The notes: generated from the letters alone by a model not told the origin. A DNA stretch of 64,000 nucleotides from Caenorhabditis remanei (GCF_010183535.1 NC_071332.1:10540001-10604000), one strand, 5' to 3'; shown: positions 1 through 11,844, numbered from the stretch's first letter. Made by a program: numbers and translations.

Positions 1-964
1 AATGGATTTTGGAAGTTGTTCCTGATTCTTCTCGTACTTCACAGTCAGAACCCCATTGTTGCTCAATTCAGATTTGATATGCTCTGGACGGACTCCAGTT
101 GGAAGATTGTACTTTCTGATGAAATGACGTTCAACCTGAAAGAAGAAACATATCTAATAGTGCAAGCTAGACATCCGGAGTGTAAGGTTTCTTTCGATTG
201 CGTAATAAGCTTGCATCAGGCGGAATTTCCTTGATCTTGGATGTTAATCTTTATGCAGAATATACACTTTTTGACCTTCTGGTAAACTAGAAATGACTAA
301 TTCTGGATTTCTGGGAGAATGCTATCTGGAAATAGTACTTTGACAATATATATGCAGAGTAGTAGTCTTCACCGAAAATCTCTAATGATGAGTTTATGAA
401 ATATGTACTCTTATGAAACCCAACAAAGTTCAAAGTCTGTCCTGTGTATTTTTGATCTCTCCTTTCGCTTACCTGTCCATATTTATCAGTTTTCTCGGCA
501 TGCTTTCCCTCAATGATCAATTGATTGTCCACAATATTGACCTTCAATTCTTCCGGCTCAAATTGGGAAACATCGACGGAAACATTGTATTCTTTGTCAC
601 TGTCAACGACGTCAATGGCATCTCCAACACGATGTCCAGTGAGCATCGTTTGGTCAGCCCAATATGGACGGATCATGTGACGGTCGAAGTCAACATCATC
701 GAAGAATCTGCTGAGAAATTAATAGTTTTTTGACAAAAAAGTGAAGATATTTTGCTAGAATCATCTGATGGGAAGAAAGATAATTCGATTTGAGACAGGG
801 TCACACTCAAATTTTGGGAAAATGTCACTGCTTGGTTTCATGGATGCTATTCACATCCAACTAGCATAAAATATTCATATTCCCCATTCATGATTTTTGG
901 CGTTCAATACTCACCGGTGATGATTGAAAAATGGAGAGAATGGTGCTGGGAAACGGCGATCCAT
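1..964 (-). CDS. hsp-17: Small heat shock protein (alpha-crystallin family), C-terminus beyond window
   Basis: ATP-independent holdase chaperone of the small heat shock protein family. Three exons on the minus strand: 915-964 (ATG at 962-964), 473-710 and 1-135, with GT-AG junctions and matching phases. The N-terminus (residues 1-33) is rich in Phe, Arg and His and begins MDRRFPAPFSPFF, followed by FFDDVDFDRH. The alpha-crystallin domain follows: EYNVSVDVSQFEPEEL, then QLIIEGKH, then VERHFIRKYNLP and SNNGVLTV. The last visible residues are QLPKSI, so only the short C-terminal tail is outside the window. The N-terminus and synteny point to the hsp-17 type rather than the hsp-16 type, although hsp-17-like paralogs cannot be excluded. 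It is transcribed away from the tRNA and cyclase genes to its right. Confidence 0.88.
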
Positions 965-2017
965 TTTTCTATTTTAACTGAAAAATGAAACTTTTCGAAT
1001 CAAATAAAGACGAAACGGGAAGACAAAAAAAGAAAGAAAAAGGAAGAAGTTGCGATGAACTGTCGTTACTTCGCTTGCTTTTCTACTACTGTTCTATTAT
1101 CCTCTGAGCAAATAAAAGTCGCCCACTTCTTTTTCTTTTAGTTTTTTTTTCTTTTTCGAGAAAGATTTCGAAACCTGACCAAAACAGAGAGAAGAAATTT
1201 GTTTAGAAAATTAACAAAACAAATTGATGATTTGGGTGTGGTAATGGCTCCACCGCCCTCTTCTTTTATTTCGTTTCCTATGGAATGTATCGAATCGTCT
1301 CGAAACGACGTTTTTTCGGTTGGAAGAAGAAATGGACTGATAAGAGGAAGTTATTGATGGCATGCATTCCATGTTCGTCATTTCAATGCTTATTTATAGT
1401 GGAAATGTCTCTTTATTTCTAATACTATTTCTATCATCCTGAATTAGCAATGTAAATAAAGTGGAAAGTACACTGGGTAACAAGAACAGAAATGAGAGAG
1501 AATCTGGGGGCGAACAGTATTGTTCCAAAATGATGATGGTATTGGATGACTGTGTTTCGAAATTTATTTTGCAAGTGAGTGACACTCGAAGAGAAAAATT
1601 GCAGAAAAAAGAGCGGAGACTGGGTCAGATGAGTATCTGGATTTCTATTTTGAATTGGGGAACCGGGAAAGTTCAGATCGTATTTCTTTCAGTCTTCTCT
1701 GTATTGACAAAGTTTTTGAAAAGTAGAAAAGAGCCGCGATGATCGAAACTTACTGATAAGCAGTGTATTGAAAATCGGATGAAGTGAGTCAGAAAGGAAA
1801 AAAAGAGAAAGTTTATTGAGCATGAAAATGGGTTGTCATCTTGTTGAATCTGGAAAATGTAGTTCCTGTGATCTTAAAGATTCGTAATCGGATCAAAAAT
1901 CTGGAAATTCTGGTTTCCGTGCATGATGACTGTGTCATTGTTCCACTAAAAGTTATCCTCCAAGCACTCTTGTCGCACAACAAAGGTTATCTGGATCGTC
2001 AGAAATCCAAAAAGAAC
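965..2017. other. Spacer upstream of the heat shock gene; no gene seen
   Basis: AT-rich spacer between the heat shock gene start and the tRNA fragment. It should hold the hsp promoter. Short open frames here (for example 1461-1742) lack splice-consistent continuation and resemble no family I know. Confidence 0.5.
1155..1162. promoter_or_regulatory. Possible heat shock element core (TTCGAGAA)
   Basis: A TTCnnGAA inverted pair lies 191 bp upstream of the heat shock start codon. The third pentamer on the right is imperfect (ATT instead of TTC), so this is only a two-unit HSF site. Such short motifs are expected by chance in AT-rich DNA. Confidence 0.25.
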
Positions 2018-3182
2018 TCCGTCGAGCCGGATTCGAACCAGCGACCTAAGGATAACCACTGACTCTACACAGGTAGTTGGCCAGCGACGAAATACGGACC
2101 ATATACGCGTCCGCGCCGGACTCAAAAAGAAGTAGCTAAGGACGATATGTGTGCGTCATATACGGTCCGTTTCGAGTCCGCGCGCCGAAAAAGTTGCTCC
2201 TCTCCCTCCCACCGCCAGCCCCTTCCCTACTTTTGTTTCCCGGTTGAGATCGTCATTTAAGAAGGAAGATTAGTGATAAAATTACTATTTTATTTAAAGA
2301 AAGATAAAAAGGAACATTGAAAATAATGAAAATAAGATGAAAACATAGCAAATTAGACATAGAAATCACAAGTTTGTCCGCCAGTCGTGTCCTTGAAATC
2401 AATCGAAATCCAATTGTCGTAGAAGCAATTTCCAGTCGTTGATTTCCGTTTTTCCCTTTGTATTTCTGAAAAAAATCAATTAATTGCGGAATAAAATATA
2501 TTTATTCAGTTAACTTACTTTCGAAAAAGGGTTCCTCCTCCGAACAAATACAGATGTCATGTTTGAGAAGGAGTTCCGGCCAATTTTATCGAATTTCCTC
2601 ACTGAAAAAATTTATTTTGAATAGAGAATGTTGAATACTATCACAAACCTTTGAGGAAATCGAAGAATTGGTTCCATTTCAGCTATCGCCGCTTCTTCTC
2701 TTCTTGGGGCCAACGGACTGACTGAAAACATACTAAATTTTCGATCATTCACAGTTAAATGCGAGAATTTTTCACGAAAAAAATTAATTAAAAGAAATTT
2801 CAATATAAAAAACATAAAGAAAGGCGAAACTTTCGAAAAATAGGGAAAGAAACGTTAAAACTCCGTAAATGATAATAAAATTATCATTATCCGAGAGGAG
2901 TCCGAGAGCTTCGGAAGAGCTGCTGCAAGCGGCCGCCGCGGCCAGTCCATACGGACTATTTCGCCAATCCATATACGGTCCGCGCTGAGTCCGCGCGCGG
3001 ACGCCTGCCGCCCACTTCCTCCTCTTTTCCCGAAGTCCACACTGCGTCCATCTACAGTCCGTAGCGGGCCATAATTCCGCCGCGGACTCTATACGGGCGG
3101 AAAATAGAACTGAATCCGCATGCGGTCCGCACGCCAACTACCTGTATACAGTCCTCCGCTCTACCAACTGAGCTATCGACAG
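2018..3182 (-). pseudogene. tRNA-Tyr (GTA) gene split in its anticodon by a transposon
   Basis: Two halves of one tRNA flank the element at 2068-3146. The 5' half (3182 down to 3147) has acceptor strand CTGTCGA, TA, D arm GCTC-AGTTGGTA-GAGC, stem GAGGA and anticodon-loop bases CTGTA. The 3' half (2065 down to 2018) has a short intron, ATCCTT, T arm GCTGG-TTCGAAT-CCGGC, acceptor strand TCGACGG and discriminator A. The two acceptor strands pair at 7/7 positions with one G-T. GTA is the Tyr anticodon. Nematode tRNA-Tyr genes carry a small intron after position 37, and here the interruption is about 1.08 kb, so a functional tRNA is unlikely. Confidence 0.85.
2068..3146. mobile_element. Non-autonomous DNA transposon, TA target duplication, 14-bp inverted ends
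   Basis: The left end reads CACAGGTAGTTGGC and the right end, on the opposite strand, TACAGGTAGTTGGC (13 of 14 identical). Each is flanked by TA, at 2066-2067 and 3147-3148. About 150-250 bp at each end are GC-rich with repeated ACGGTCCG and GAGTCCGCGCG motifs; a near-identical direct copy lies at 2157-2187 and 2970-3000. The centre (about 2240-2880) is AT-rich. No transposase is seen. A TA duplication suggests mobilisation by a Tc1/mariner-type enzyme, but I do not recognise the family. Confidence 0.75.
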
Positions 3183-3330
3183 CACGGATCTGATAGTCTC
3201 TTGTGATATGACACTACCGTATACTTCCGAGCCAGTTTCATAATCTTCACATGAATCACAATTCTCGAAAGAATGTTGCCCTTACTTTCACGCATTAGGA
3301 AATGTTTCGGGAGGCGGAAAAATAGTTCTG

Positions 3331-3340
3331 TAAGGTTTCT
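3331..3340 (-). promoter_or_regulatory. Possible CHE-1 (ASE motif) site, AGAAACCTTA
   Basis: The minus strand reads AGAAACCTTA 108 bp upstream of the guanylyl cyclase start codon. CHE-1, the ASE-neuron selector zinc finger, recognises sites with a GAAACC or GAAGCC core, and gcy-7 of C. elegans is an ASE-left gene. The motif is short and this call rests mainly on position and gene identity. Confidence 0.3.
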
Positions 3341-3447
3341 CCAATAGGAGATTAGGAGGCAATCGCGGCAAACTTAAATGCTCTCCCCCCATCTTGAAAG
3401 ATATAAAAAGATCTGCCGTCTGGAGGAAACTTCTAGCTTATGCAATA

Positions 3448-6400
3448 ATGAAGCACTTTATGTTTCTAGTCTTGTTTCTAGTTACTACGGTATGTCCTAC
3501 TTTTTTCTATTGAGAACTCAAGTATGTGTTTCAGATTCCCAGTCCAACTCATCTGCAAGTGGCAACTGGAACAACTGGAAATATAATTCGTGTCGGTTTC
3601 ATTCATTGCAGAGATTATCAAAGTGCACCAATTACTGTGGGATACCGTACCTCTGCATCTGCTGCAAGTATTGCTGTCGACCGATTGAAAAGAGAGGGAT
3701 TGATGGTTGGATGGGAATTCAAGTAAGTTATGAAGAGTACAGATACAGTAGTTATAGTGATTCTTCGTTTCCTTAATGATCTATTTCTCTTCCAGTTTCA
3801 CTATCGTTTTTGATGATTGTGTTGAATCAGAAGCTGCTGGAATGACAGTTGATCTCATTGAGAAACATAATGTAGATGTTATCATTGGCCCTACAATGAA
3901 CCAACGTAAGAACTCACCCTGCGAATGATTCCCATTCCACCGTAAAACTTTCAGCCACTCTCGCTGCTTTCATCGTTTCAAACTATTATAACCGTCCAAT
4001 CATTTCGTGGGGTCTTGTCAATGCAGCCCAACTGGATGACTATGAAAGATTTCCGAATGCTGGAATCATGTCTGCTGGTCAAAGAAGTCTCGGTGTGGCA
4101 ATTCGGGCGGTGCTGACTGAATATGGATGGAATCAGTTTGTATTTGCATATTTCACAGAGGAAGATGCAGAGAAATGTGTGACAATGAGAAATGATTTAC
4201 AGGTGTGAATTGAAGTTGTCATCAGTTCTCGGGATTTTTGTTATTTAATCTGAGTTATTTTGTTTTCTAATATTTGTTATCTTGAAAAATCATCTTAATC
4301 CTTGCTTACCGAGTCTATCAGTTACATTTAAACACCTTCTATCCTTCCCATTATTAAATTTTCAGCAAGTAGTTTCATATTTCGGAGACATAATTCTTGC
4401 ATATTCCATCCAAGTGACTGACATTTCGAATGAAGGGATGATCTCTGCTCTCCGGAAAATTCAATCCAGAGGAAGAAGTTCGTTGATTTTTTAATTGAAG
4501 AACTTCTTAAACTCTATAATTACAGTAATCGTAACCTGTATGAAAGATGGTATTGGACTCCGTCGTAAGTGGGTTTTGGCAGCCGAAGAAGCTGGAATGA
4601 TTGGTGATGAATACGTCTACATATTCTCTGATATTAAGTCGAAAGGATACTGTAATTATTTCTCTTCTCAATCATGTTCACTTTCATTTTGTTTTCAGAT
4701 GTCCCGATTCTCGGAGGTGGTGAGAGACCAGCATGGATTCCATCGAGTGGATCTGATGAAAACGACACAAGGGCTCTGAAAGCATTCAAAAAGTCTATAT
4801 TTGTCTGTGACGTAAGTAAGAGTAAATGAGCATATTCGTATGTAGCCTAATCCAATATAATCTATTCCGCCTGATTCTCGAGGAAGCCACCCAAGAAGGC
4901 CAAAAAATCACGTTGTTTCTTTTCAGATGATGGGCCAAGGGTCTATTGCAACCAATTATACGGTATTCGGAACAGAAGTTGTTGCACGAATGAAGGAAGC
5001 ACCGTACTTCTGTACGGATGATTGTGAAGGGAAGAACTATTCTGTGGTGGGTTTGAATAAGAAATCAGTGTCTCCACATCTTGAACAGAAGTTCTTTGCT
5101 CAGTCAGTGTTCAAAAATCCAATAACACAGAAAACAAGTAAACAGTCTGAAAAATACATTAAAAATCAAAAAATGAATCATTCTTAGTTTGACTATATTT
5201 TAACTGATATCTGGTGCACAATCTACAGAAAGCATCCGCAGTTTCTACGGAAGTCTTACATTAATTATAAAAAACGTTTGATAACAAACAAAAGTTATTT
5301 TTTAATCAGCAGTAGCATATTAGAGAGACTAGAATTGAAGTCTCACGTAGTCTGGAATGTTATTCCTATTGGTTGGAATACGGTAACGGGAAACATGACG
5401 ATTGAAGTGTTCCAGGCTGCCACCTACTCTGGTCAACTCCACGACGCCGTCTACGCGTACGGAGTTGCACTCGATAAGATGGCGAAAGCAGGTCAAATGG
5501 TAAACTACCGTAATGCAAGTGCTTTTATGAGATACTTTCCACAATCGTTTGTTGGAATGTCTGGAAATGTGAATATCAATGAGAAGGGCACTCGAAACCC
5601 CACGCTTTTTCTCCTTTCATTGGATGAAAATGGCAATAACACTCTTAGAGCAACGATTTATGTGGAAAATATGAGTGCGGTAAGATGAAAAATAATCAAA
5701 AGATCACATGTAATACATTTTGTTGTTGTTTTCAGACATTCTCGCCGTTGTATTCAGATGAAGGGGTTATGTGGAGTTCTAGAAAAGGAAATGTCCGACC
5801 GAATGATGTTCCAGAATGTGGATTTACTGGAACTGGGGTATGAAAGTTTGGAAGTCTACAAATAATATTCAAGTAACGTTTCAGTGTCCGAAAAGTTTTG
5901 TGGAAGAGTATCTGATCTGGGTTATTGTCGCTGTCGTTGTATTATTTTTGGCAGTTTTGGCAGCTGGATCTGGAATATATTTCTCTATTAAAACTAGACG
6001 ACAAGAAATAGAAAGATTGAATCAATTATGGCAGATTCCTTTTATACATCTTCATCAAATTAATGTAGGTCGCAGTGACTATTCATTCAGATATCTCTCG
6101 TTTTCAGTCAAAACAAAAAGGAAAAGGAGAGCACAGTGTTCGAAGTCTTCAAAGTGGAACTAGTACTTTATCATCGAGAACAACTGTTTCTATCAAGACC
6201 GAAACACGAAACTTTCTGTTTTTTAGTCTTCAGAGAGAATCTGATTATGAACCAGTCGTTGCTAAGAAACATGCTTACCGTCCAAGATTGGATGATGAAA
6301 AGTGTGCTTTTATGAGATCGGTAAGCTGAAATTTCAGAATCAGAAAAAGATAATGATTTGTTTATTACAGTTGAGAACCCTGGACCATGATAACTTGAAC

Positions 6401-8203
6401 AGATTTATTGGATTATGTCTAGACGGACCTCAGATGTTATCAGTATGGAGATTCTGTTCTAGAGGATCGATGGCTGATGTTATTCTGAAAGCTACCATTC
6501 AAATGGACAATTTCTTCATTTATTCTCTGATCAAAGACATTGTTCATGTTAGTTAATTCCCTCAAATAGTCAATAAATTGATATTTTTAGGGGCTAGTTT
6601 TTCTCCATTCTTCAGTGGTTGGTTGCCATGGAATGTTGACTTCGAAATGTTGTCTGATTGATGACAGATGGCAAGTGAAGATTTCAAATTATGGATTGAA
6701 AGATTTGAGATCTATTGAGATGTATGAAAAGAAAGGTTGCATTGTTTTGATTGAGATTAAAAAAATAAAATTCCCATTTTCAGATCTCCTCTGGAGTGCT
6801 CCAGAACTGCTACGAGCTGAAGATATCAAGGGAACAAAGGAAGGAGATGTTTATAGTTTAGGTATCATTTGTGCCGAACTTATTACTCGAAAAGGTGTGT
6901 TCAATATGGAGGATAGGAAGGAAGATCCTGAAGAAATAATTTATTTACTCAAGAAAGGAGGAATGAAATCACCAAGACCTGATTTAGATTATGATCATAC
7001 TATTGAAATTAATCCGGCATTGGTTGGTTTTTATCTTCGTTTAAATTGTGTATTTCTTTGATTTTTAGCTCCATCTTATCAGAGATTGTTACACGGAACG
7101 TCCATCTGAAAGGCCTTCAATTGAAACAGTGAGATCTCAATTGAGAGGAATGAATTCTAGTAGAAATGATAACTTGATGGATCACGTATTCAATATGCTG
7201 GAGTCCTATGCATCATCTTTAGAAGAAGAAGTTTCAGAAAGAACGAAAGAATTGGTTGAGGAGAAAAAGAAAAGTGATGTTTTGTTGTACAGAATGCTGC
7301 CAAAGTGAGCATACTTTCTTGTGGTGAAAACATAGAATCTTATTTCAGAACTGTGGCGGATAAACTAAAGCTCGGACAGACGGTAGAGCCGGAAACATTC
7401 GAACAAGTCACCATTTTCTTCTCCGATGTAGTTCAATTCACAACTCTTGCTAGCAAATGTACACCTCTACAAGTTGTTAATTTGCTGAATGATTTGTATA
7501 CTATTTTCGATGGAATTATTGAAAGACACGATGTTTATAAGGTGCTTTTTGTAGTGATTTTCCCGAGAAATTTTTAATTTTTCAGGTAGAAACCATTGGA
7601 GATGGATATCTCTGTGTATCTGGTCTTCCTCATAGAAACGGAAATGAGCACGTCCGACAGATTGCATTGATGTCTCTAGCGTTCTTGTCGAGTCTAGAAT
7701 TCTTCAGAGTCCCTCATCTGCCAAGTGAAAGGATCAATTTGAGAATTGGAATGAATTGTGGAAGTGTGGTTGCAGGAGTTGTTGGATTAACAATGCCACG
7801 TTTCTGTCTTTTTGGAGATGCAGTGAATACGGCTAGTCGGATGGAGAGCAATGGAAAACGTAGGGTTTCAATTAGAGTTTTTTACTTGAACCATGTGATT
7901 TCAGCTGGAAAAATTCATTTGTCTGCTGAAGCCAATCGTCTTCTAACTGAAACTGTTGGAGGCTTTGTAACAGAATCTAGAGGAGAAGTGATTATAAAAG
8001 GAAAAGGAGTCATGGAAACGTTTTGGCTTATTGGACCAAATTCTGGAATTCGTCCAACTTCTACAAAAAAGATTGTGAAACCTAAAAAGGTTTGTCAAAG
8101 AATTTAAATGAAAAGTATTCTGTTTAAGATGTATGAGGAGTTTCAGATGGAAGAACTTCATCGACAAGAGACACTGAAGTCAGATGATGTACTTAGTGAT
8201 TAG
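3448..8203 (+). CDS. gcy-7: Receptor-type guanylyl cyclase
   Basis: Single-pass chemosensory receptor making cGMP from GTP. Twenty exons join in frame to 1107 residues: 3448-3489, 3535-3722, 3796-3905, 3955-4202, 4366-4477, 4526-4651, 4699-4811, 4927-5046, 5416-5679, 5736-5837, 5885-6064, 6108-6320, 6371-6547, 6591-6735, 6784-7022, 7069-7304, 7349-7541, 7586-7859, 7905-8089, 8147-8203. In order: signal peptide ([11 protein letters not shown]), extracellular ligand-binding fold to about residue 475, one membrane helix ([19 protein letters not shown]), pseudokinase domain (NYG replaces DFG) and a coiled linker. The cyclase domain has both metal Asp residues (FSDVV, IFDGI), guanine-specifying VETIGDGY and [10 protein letters not shown], and Arg in NTASRMES, so it should be active. 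The exon 8/9 junction spans the longest intron and is the least certain. The symbol rests on synteny; other gcy paralogs are similar. Confidence 0.9.
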
Positions 8204-8318
8204 AGCCGTGGTGTCGAAGAAGAAGTTGTCGTGGATGATGATGACGTCACTGGTGTCGAGTATGTACCACATAACTGTAAATTATTATTGTTCATTTTTA
8301 TTGATTTGTCGCCATTTT

Positions 8319-9663
8319 CTATTTTACCGAATATAAAGCATCCAAAGATTTCACTCGAACATGTTCTAATAATTCCAGAAATTGAGAATACGGACAGATT
8401 TGTAAGCATCCAGGAACGGTCATTGGGTACGCTGTATTGGTTGTATTCTTGTAGAACACCTGAACTGTATCGTCATCATATAACTCGAAGAGTACTGTAG
8501 CCGTATATGGAACCAGTTGATCATTGGAGACATTCAAAGCATAGAGAAGGGCGGAAAGTGTTCCGTCGTGCTGAAAATGTAAAGTCATGGAGTCTACTCA
8601 AATATTTTTGAAATTTTTGGAAAAACTCACCGAAGAATACATCAAAGCATTCTTTGTGGTTTTATTTGCCTTCAGATCTTCCATATTTTGCAAGAACTGA
8701 TTCACTAGCATTCCTCCTCTGAACTTCGCTTTTGTTGGTGAATTAAATTCTTGATTTCTCGTTATTCTCTTTAGTTCTCGAATGTGATCCATTATAGTTG
8801 TTCCATTGAATACTTGATTCAACCAACTCGGCTGGGGCATATTGTGATCTATCTGAAATTAAAAGTTGAGTGTCTCACTAATAATTGTTAAAGCAACCTC
8901 TCTCTGGATATCATATAAATCATTAATATTCCAAAAGTCGATAGATTCCATTCCAGTTGTGTTTTGCAACCATTTGAACATTTGACCATATTCACTATTC
9001 ACTTGAGCAGCAATCGGAGATTCCTCGTTTTCGTTGGCTAAATCATAATTTGGACATTTGACTTTTGTTGGACGGAGCAGCTGAAATCATGATGACTGTT
9101 GATTTGAATACCACTGCATCAATAGTTCCATAACTCACTGCATCAATAGTTCCATAAGCAGTCTGAATCGGTGTTGGCTGCCAGTACCGTAGATATGAAG
9201 ACTCCCAAACACGATCATCTGTTGGAGGGAAGAGACCAGCAGATACTCCTTGAGCCGTTTCAATCGCTCTTTCGGAATCAGAAGAGAGAATGAACACCTG
9301 AAAATTACAGAAATTGGACGGTTTCTATTAGAAATCTCACTTTATCCTTATTGAAAATTGGAAGCACTGTGCTTCCATACCGTTGTCTGAGCCAAATACC
9401 CAACTCCACAGACTGCCAGATTCCTTTCTGAAATCTAGTGGATCAATATGTTCTTCTTTTCGTTCAAAACAAGAAAAACTAACATTCGTCAATTGATCCC
9501 AACCACGTGGCCAATATGTCTCATTATACCTATCTTTTGGGTATGGTAAATCACCTGGAGCACGGTCTCCATGTCTCCAAATTGCTTGCATCATTATTAA
9601 ATTTGCACAGTATGTGGAAGAGAAAAGTGTCAGCAAAAAGCATAGCGAGAACATGTGACTCAT
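8319..9663 (-). CDS. pho-6: Secreted histidine acid phosphatase
   Basis: Branch-2 histidine phosphatase that hydrolyses phosphomonoesters at acid pH, probably in the gut lumen or lysosome. Six exons, minus strand: 9484-9663, 9341-9427, 9139-9297, 8898-9080, 8631-8852 and 8319-8570, giving 360 residues, the usual family length. A signal peptide (about residues 1-19, ending SSTYCA) precedes the catalytic RHGDRAP motif at residues 30-36. The C-terminal proton-donor His-Asp pair opens exon 6 (H278, D279). VFILSSDSERAIETAQ matches the family's substrate-side helix. Several N-x-T sites fit a secreted glycoprotein. The gene is convergent with the cyclase, with 115 bp between stop codons. The symbol follows synteny with C. 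elegans; other pho paralogs are possible. Confidence 0.9.
9112..9159. repeat. Tandem 24-bp duplication covering an exon end and its splice donor
   Basis: Two adjacent 24-bp units (9112-9135 and 9136-9159) share their first 22 bases. Read on the minus strand, each contains ATTGATGCA followed by a GT donor (GTGAGT in the first, GTGGTA in the second). They form the end of acid phosphatase exon 3, so the gene has two donor sites 24 nt apart in the same phase. Confidence 0.85.
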
Positions 9664-9950
9664 TGTATTGCACTGAAAAATCGAATTGGATTGAGAGGGA
9701 TTTGATTGAAACAGTATGAAAAGAGATTATAGATCGAAAAAGACAAAAACTACAGACACAGAGAGAATGAAAATTCAAAAAGTGGGCATAGCAAAAAAAA
9801 AGTTATTTTTGATCTATCTTACGATTAATTCGGGAAATTAGTCGATGAGTCAGACCCGCGAGAAATGAGATAGCAATAGTATGTTCTTCTGCGAGTAACC
9901 TCCTTTTCCGATTTTTTTCTGTTTCCGCTATTTTTCAAATTTTCAGCAAG

Positions 9951-11009
9951 ATGTCGGATCCTTCTGATAATCCAGAATCAAATCAGGAGAGGAACGGAGA
10001 AGAAGAAGAGAAAGAAGAGAAGAAAGAGCAAGTGGATGTTGAGAAAGTAGATGAGGAAGAAGAAGATGATGAGGCTAAAAGAGTTGAGAAACAGGAACAA
10101 CAAAGAATACAAGAAGAAAAGAATAAGAAAGAGAAAGAAGCGGCTAGAAGAAGAGCTGAGAACACCCCTATGGCCTTTCGGAAATTGAAAAAACCAGTGA
10201 TTTCGAAACCAGGAGGCTCTAAAACGAGTTATGAATCCTTTTCGCGGATGGGCCATTATCCCAAAGAAAGGGATCCAAATGAAGAAAGAGAAGAAGTGAG
10301 TTTATGAAAGTGGGCAAATCAAACAGAACATCTTCAGTTTTGATGAGATCGAGTTGAACCGCTTCATATCTACATATTTACGAGGAAAACGTTTTGATTT
10401 GCAGATTCCTCCAGTCCCAAAACCACCACCTACTGGAGACGAGCCCGGTACATCGGATCGATTTGTAAGAGAATTGTAAACAAGGATACAGTGATTAATA
10501 GACTGATTCTTCAGAAAGAAGCTGAATTTGATCCATTTGGACTCCCGCCTGTTATTGCTAAGGAAAAAGAGAAACAACGGATTGAAGAAATGATGCGAAA
10601 TCAGAAACAAATCGAGGAAGCGAGGGCACAAATTCTAAGCGAGAGGAACATACTGAAAAAGGGATTCGACTATGTATCTGATAAAATAGACAATATGGGA
10701 CCAAAGAAGAAAAAAACTCCAGAAGAAATGGATATAGGATCCACTTCTCATTCTGGAGAAACTTCTGTTATTACACTGTCACCCAGAAACGATGAACGAG
10801 TTGTAGAAGACGGGGGCTCAGGTACAGAAACTATTTCAAATCAAGATCGAAACGGAGCACGTCAAGAGGAGAACGTCGCCGATGCACCTCCTGAACCTGA
10901 AATTCAAAACGACAATACTCAAGTTGATCCTGTCGTGGAAAATCAAAGAGGTCAAGATGATCAAAATGCTGCAAACAACTCTTGTTTTGATAGTTGTGTT
11001 TTGTTATAA
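9951..11009 (+). CDS. Acidic low-complexity protein with C-terminal CaaX box (family member A)
   Basis: No family recognised. Three exons joined in phase 0: 9951-10295, 10405-10464 and 10515-11009, giving 299 residues. A splice-acceptor-like TTTTCAG lies just before the ATG, fitting trans-splicing. Residues 1-75 are almost all Glu, Lys, Asp, Gln and Arg (charged coil), followed by a basic stretch (FRKLKKPVISKP), a Pro-rich second exon (IPPVPKPPP) and a Gln/Asn/Glu-rich tail. It ends NNSCFDSCVLL: CVLL fits a CaaX box with terminal Leu, predicting geranylgeranylation and membrane attachment. No signal peptide or transmembrane segment. AATAAA at 11134-11139. First of five tandem genes with the same architecture. 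Confidence 0.75.
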
Positions 11010-11844
11010 AAACATTAATTGTGCATAATTGAGTTATTTTTTTATAATTTAATTATGACATTCCTAATATTTCCCTTATTTCTGTATCTATTCATAAGTA
11101 TTCTTTCCAAGTATTGTTGAATATTTTTTGAAAAATAAATGAAGAAACGGGAGTTTGTTTTGAAAGAAATTTTCGAGGCATTTTCTAAGTAATGACAGGT
11201 TGGGACGAAAGGAAAAAAGGAAAGCTGGTAATTATCAAAACGAAAAAGAAAGAAGAGCGAGTGAAAAATCGAAAAATGGAAAAAGGAATACCGATTCTTT
11301 CCGTCTGTTCTGTCGTATTATCAAGTTAGAAAGTGAGTTTTTTGTGAGTCATGAAGAATGAAAAACAACAGAAATATGGTATCACTTTCTCTAAATGTTC
11401 CCTTCGGGGTTTGACTGAGACATCCAAAATCTCATAGTCAGGTAAAATTCCTTACTTTCTCTTCTTGTATATATTGGCATTGATCGATAAGATGGTCACT
11501 TTTCGCATCATCTTTCAAGAGTTACACAAAAATAATAATAAAAGAAGTGAGAAAAACTCGCAAAATATCTGTCTAGGTTAGCTAGAGAAACTTGTTTACG
11601 ACCTACAACTATATCATTTAGAATAATGAGTGTTGGATGGGTTATGGATCGGAAAAATACACGAAGATAGAGTTATTCTCTTTCCACTACCCAACGTTTT
11701 TACAAGTCCTGACGGTTCTCCTTGAGTTTTTTAGTAATCTAATGTAATATTGCACTTATTGGTAGGCAATTGATCCACAGGAAACTTTTCTCTACTTTCT
11801 TCTAACTGGTTTGTTTATAAAATACTTTAATCCCGTTTTTCAGA
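11010..11844. other. Spacer between family members A and B
   Basis: Holds the 3' UTR and poly(A) signal of gene A and presumably the promoter of gene B. AT-rich; no gene or repeat recognised. Confidence 0.5.

Noticed and set aside
2784..3137. 117-codon open frame on the minus strand inside the transposon
   Set aside because: It runs across the GC-rich motif arm and the AT-rich centre without protein-like composition or a family match.
5278..5415. Open extension to the left of cyclase exon 9 (ending IEVFQ)
   Set aside because: The family sequence continues from the TTCCAG acceptor at 5415 ([13 protein letters not shown]); the extension has no counterpart in receptor cyclases as I know them.
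9978..10256. Hydrophobic Leu/Phe-rich open frame on the minus strand
   Set aside because: It is the antisense of the Glu/Lys-rich exon 1 of CaaX gene A; GAA/AAG codons read backwards give Phe, Leu and Ser.
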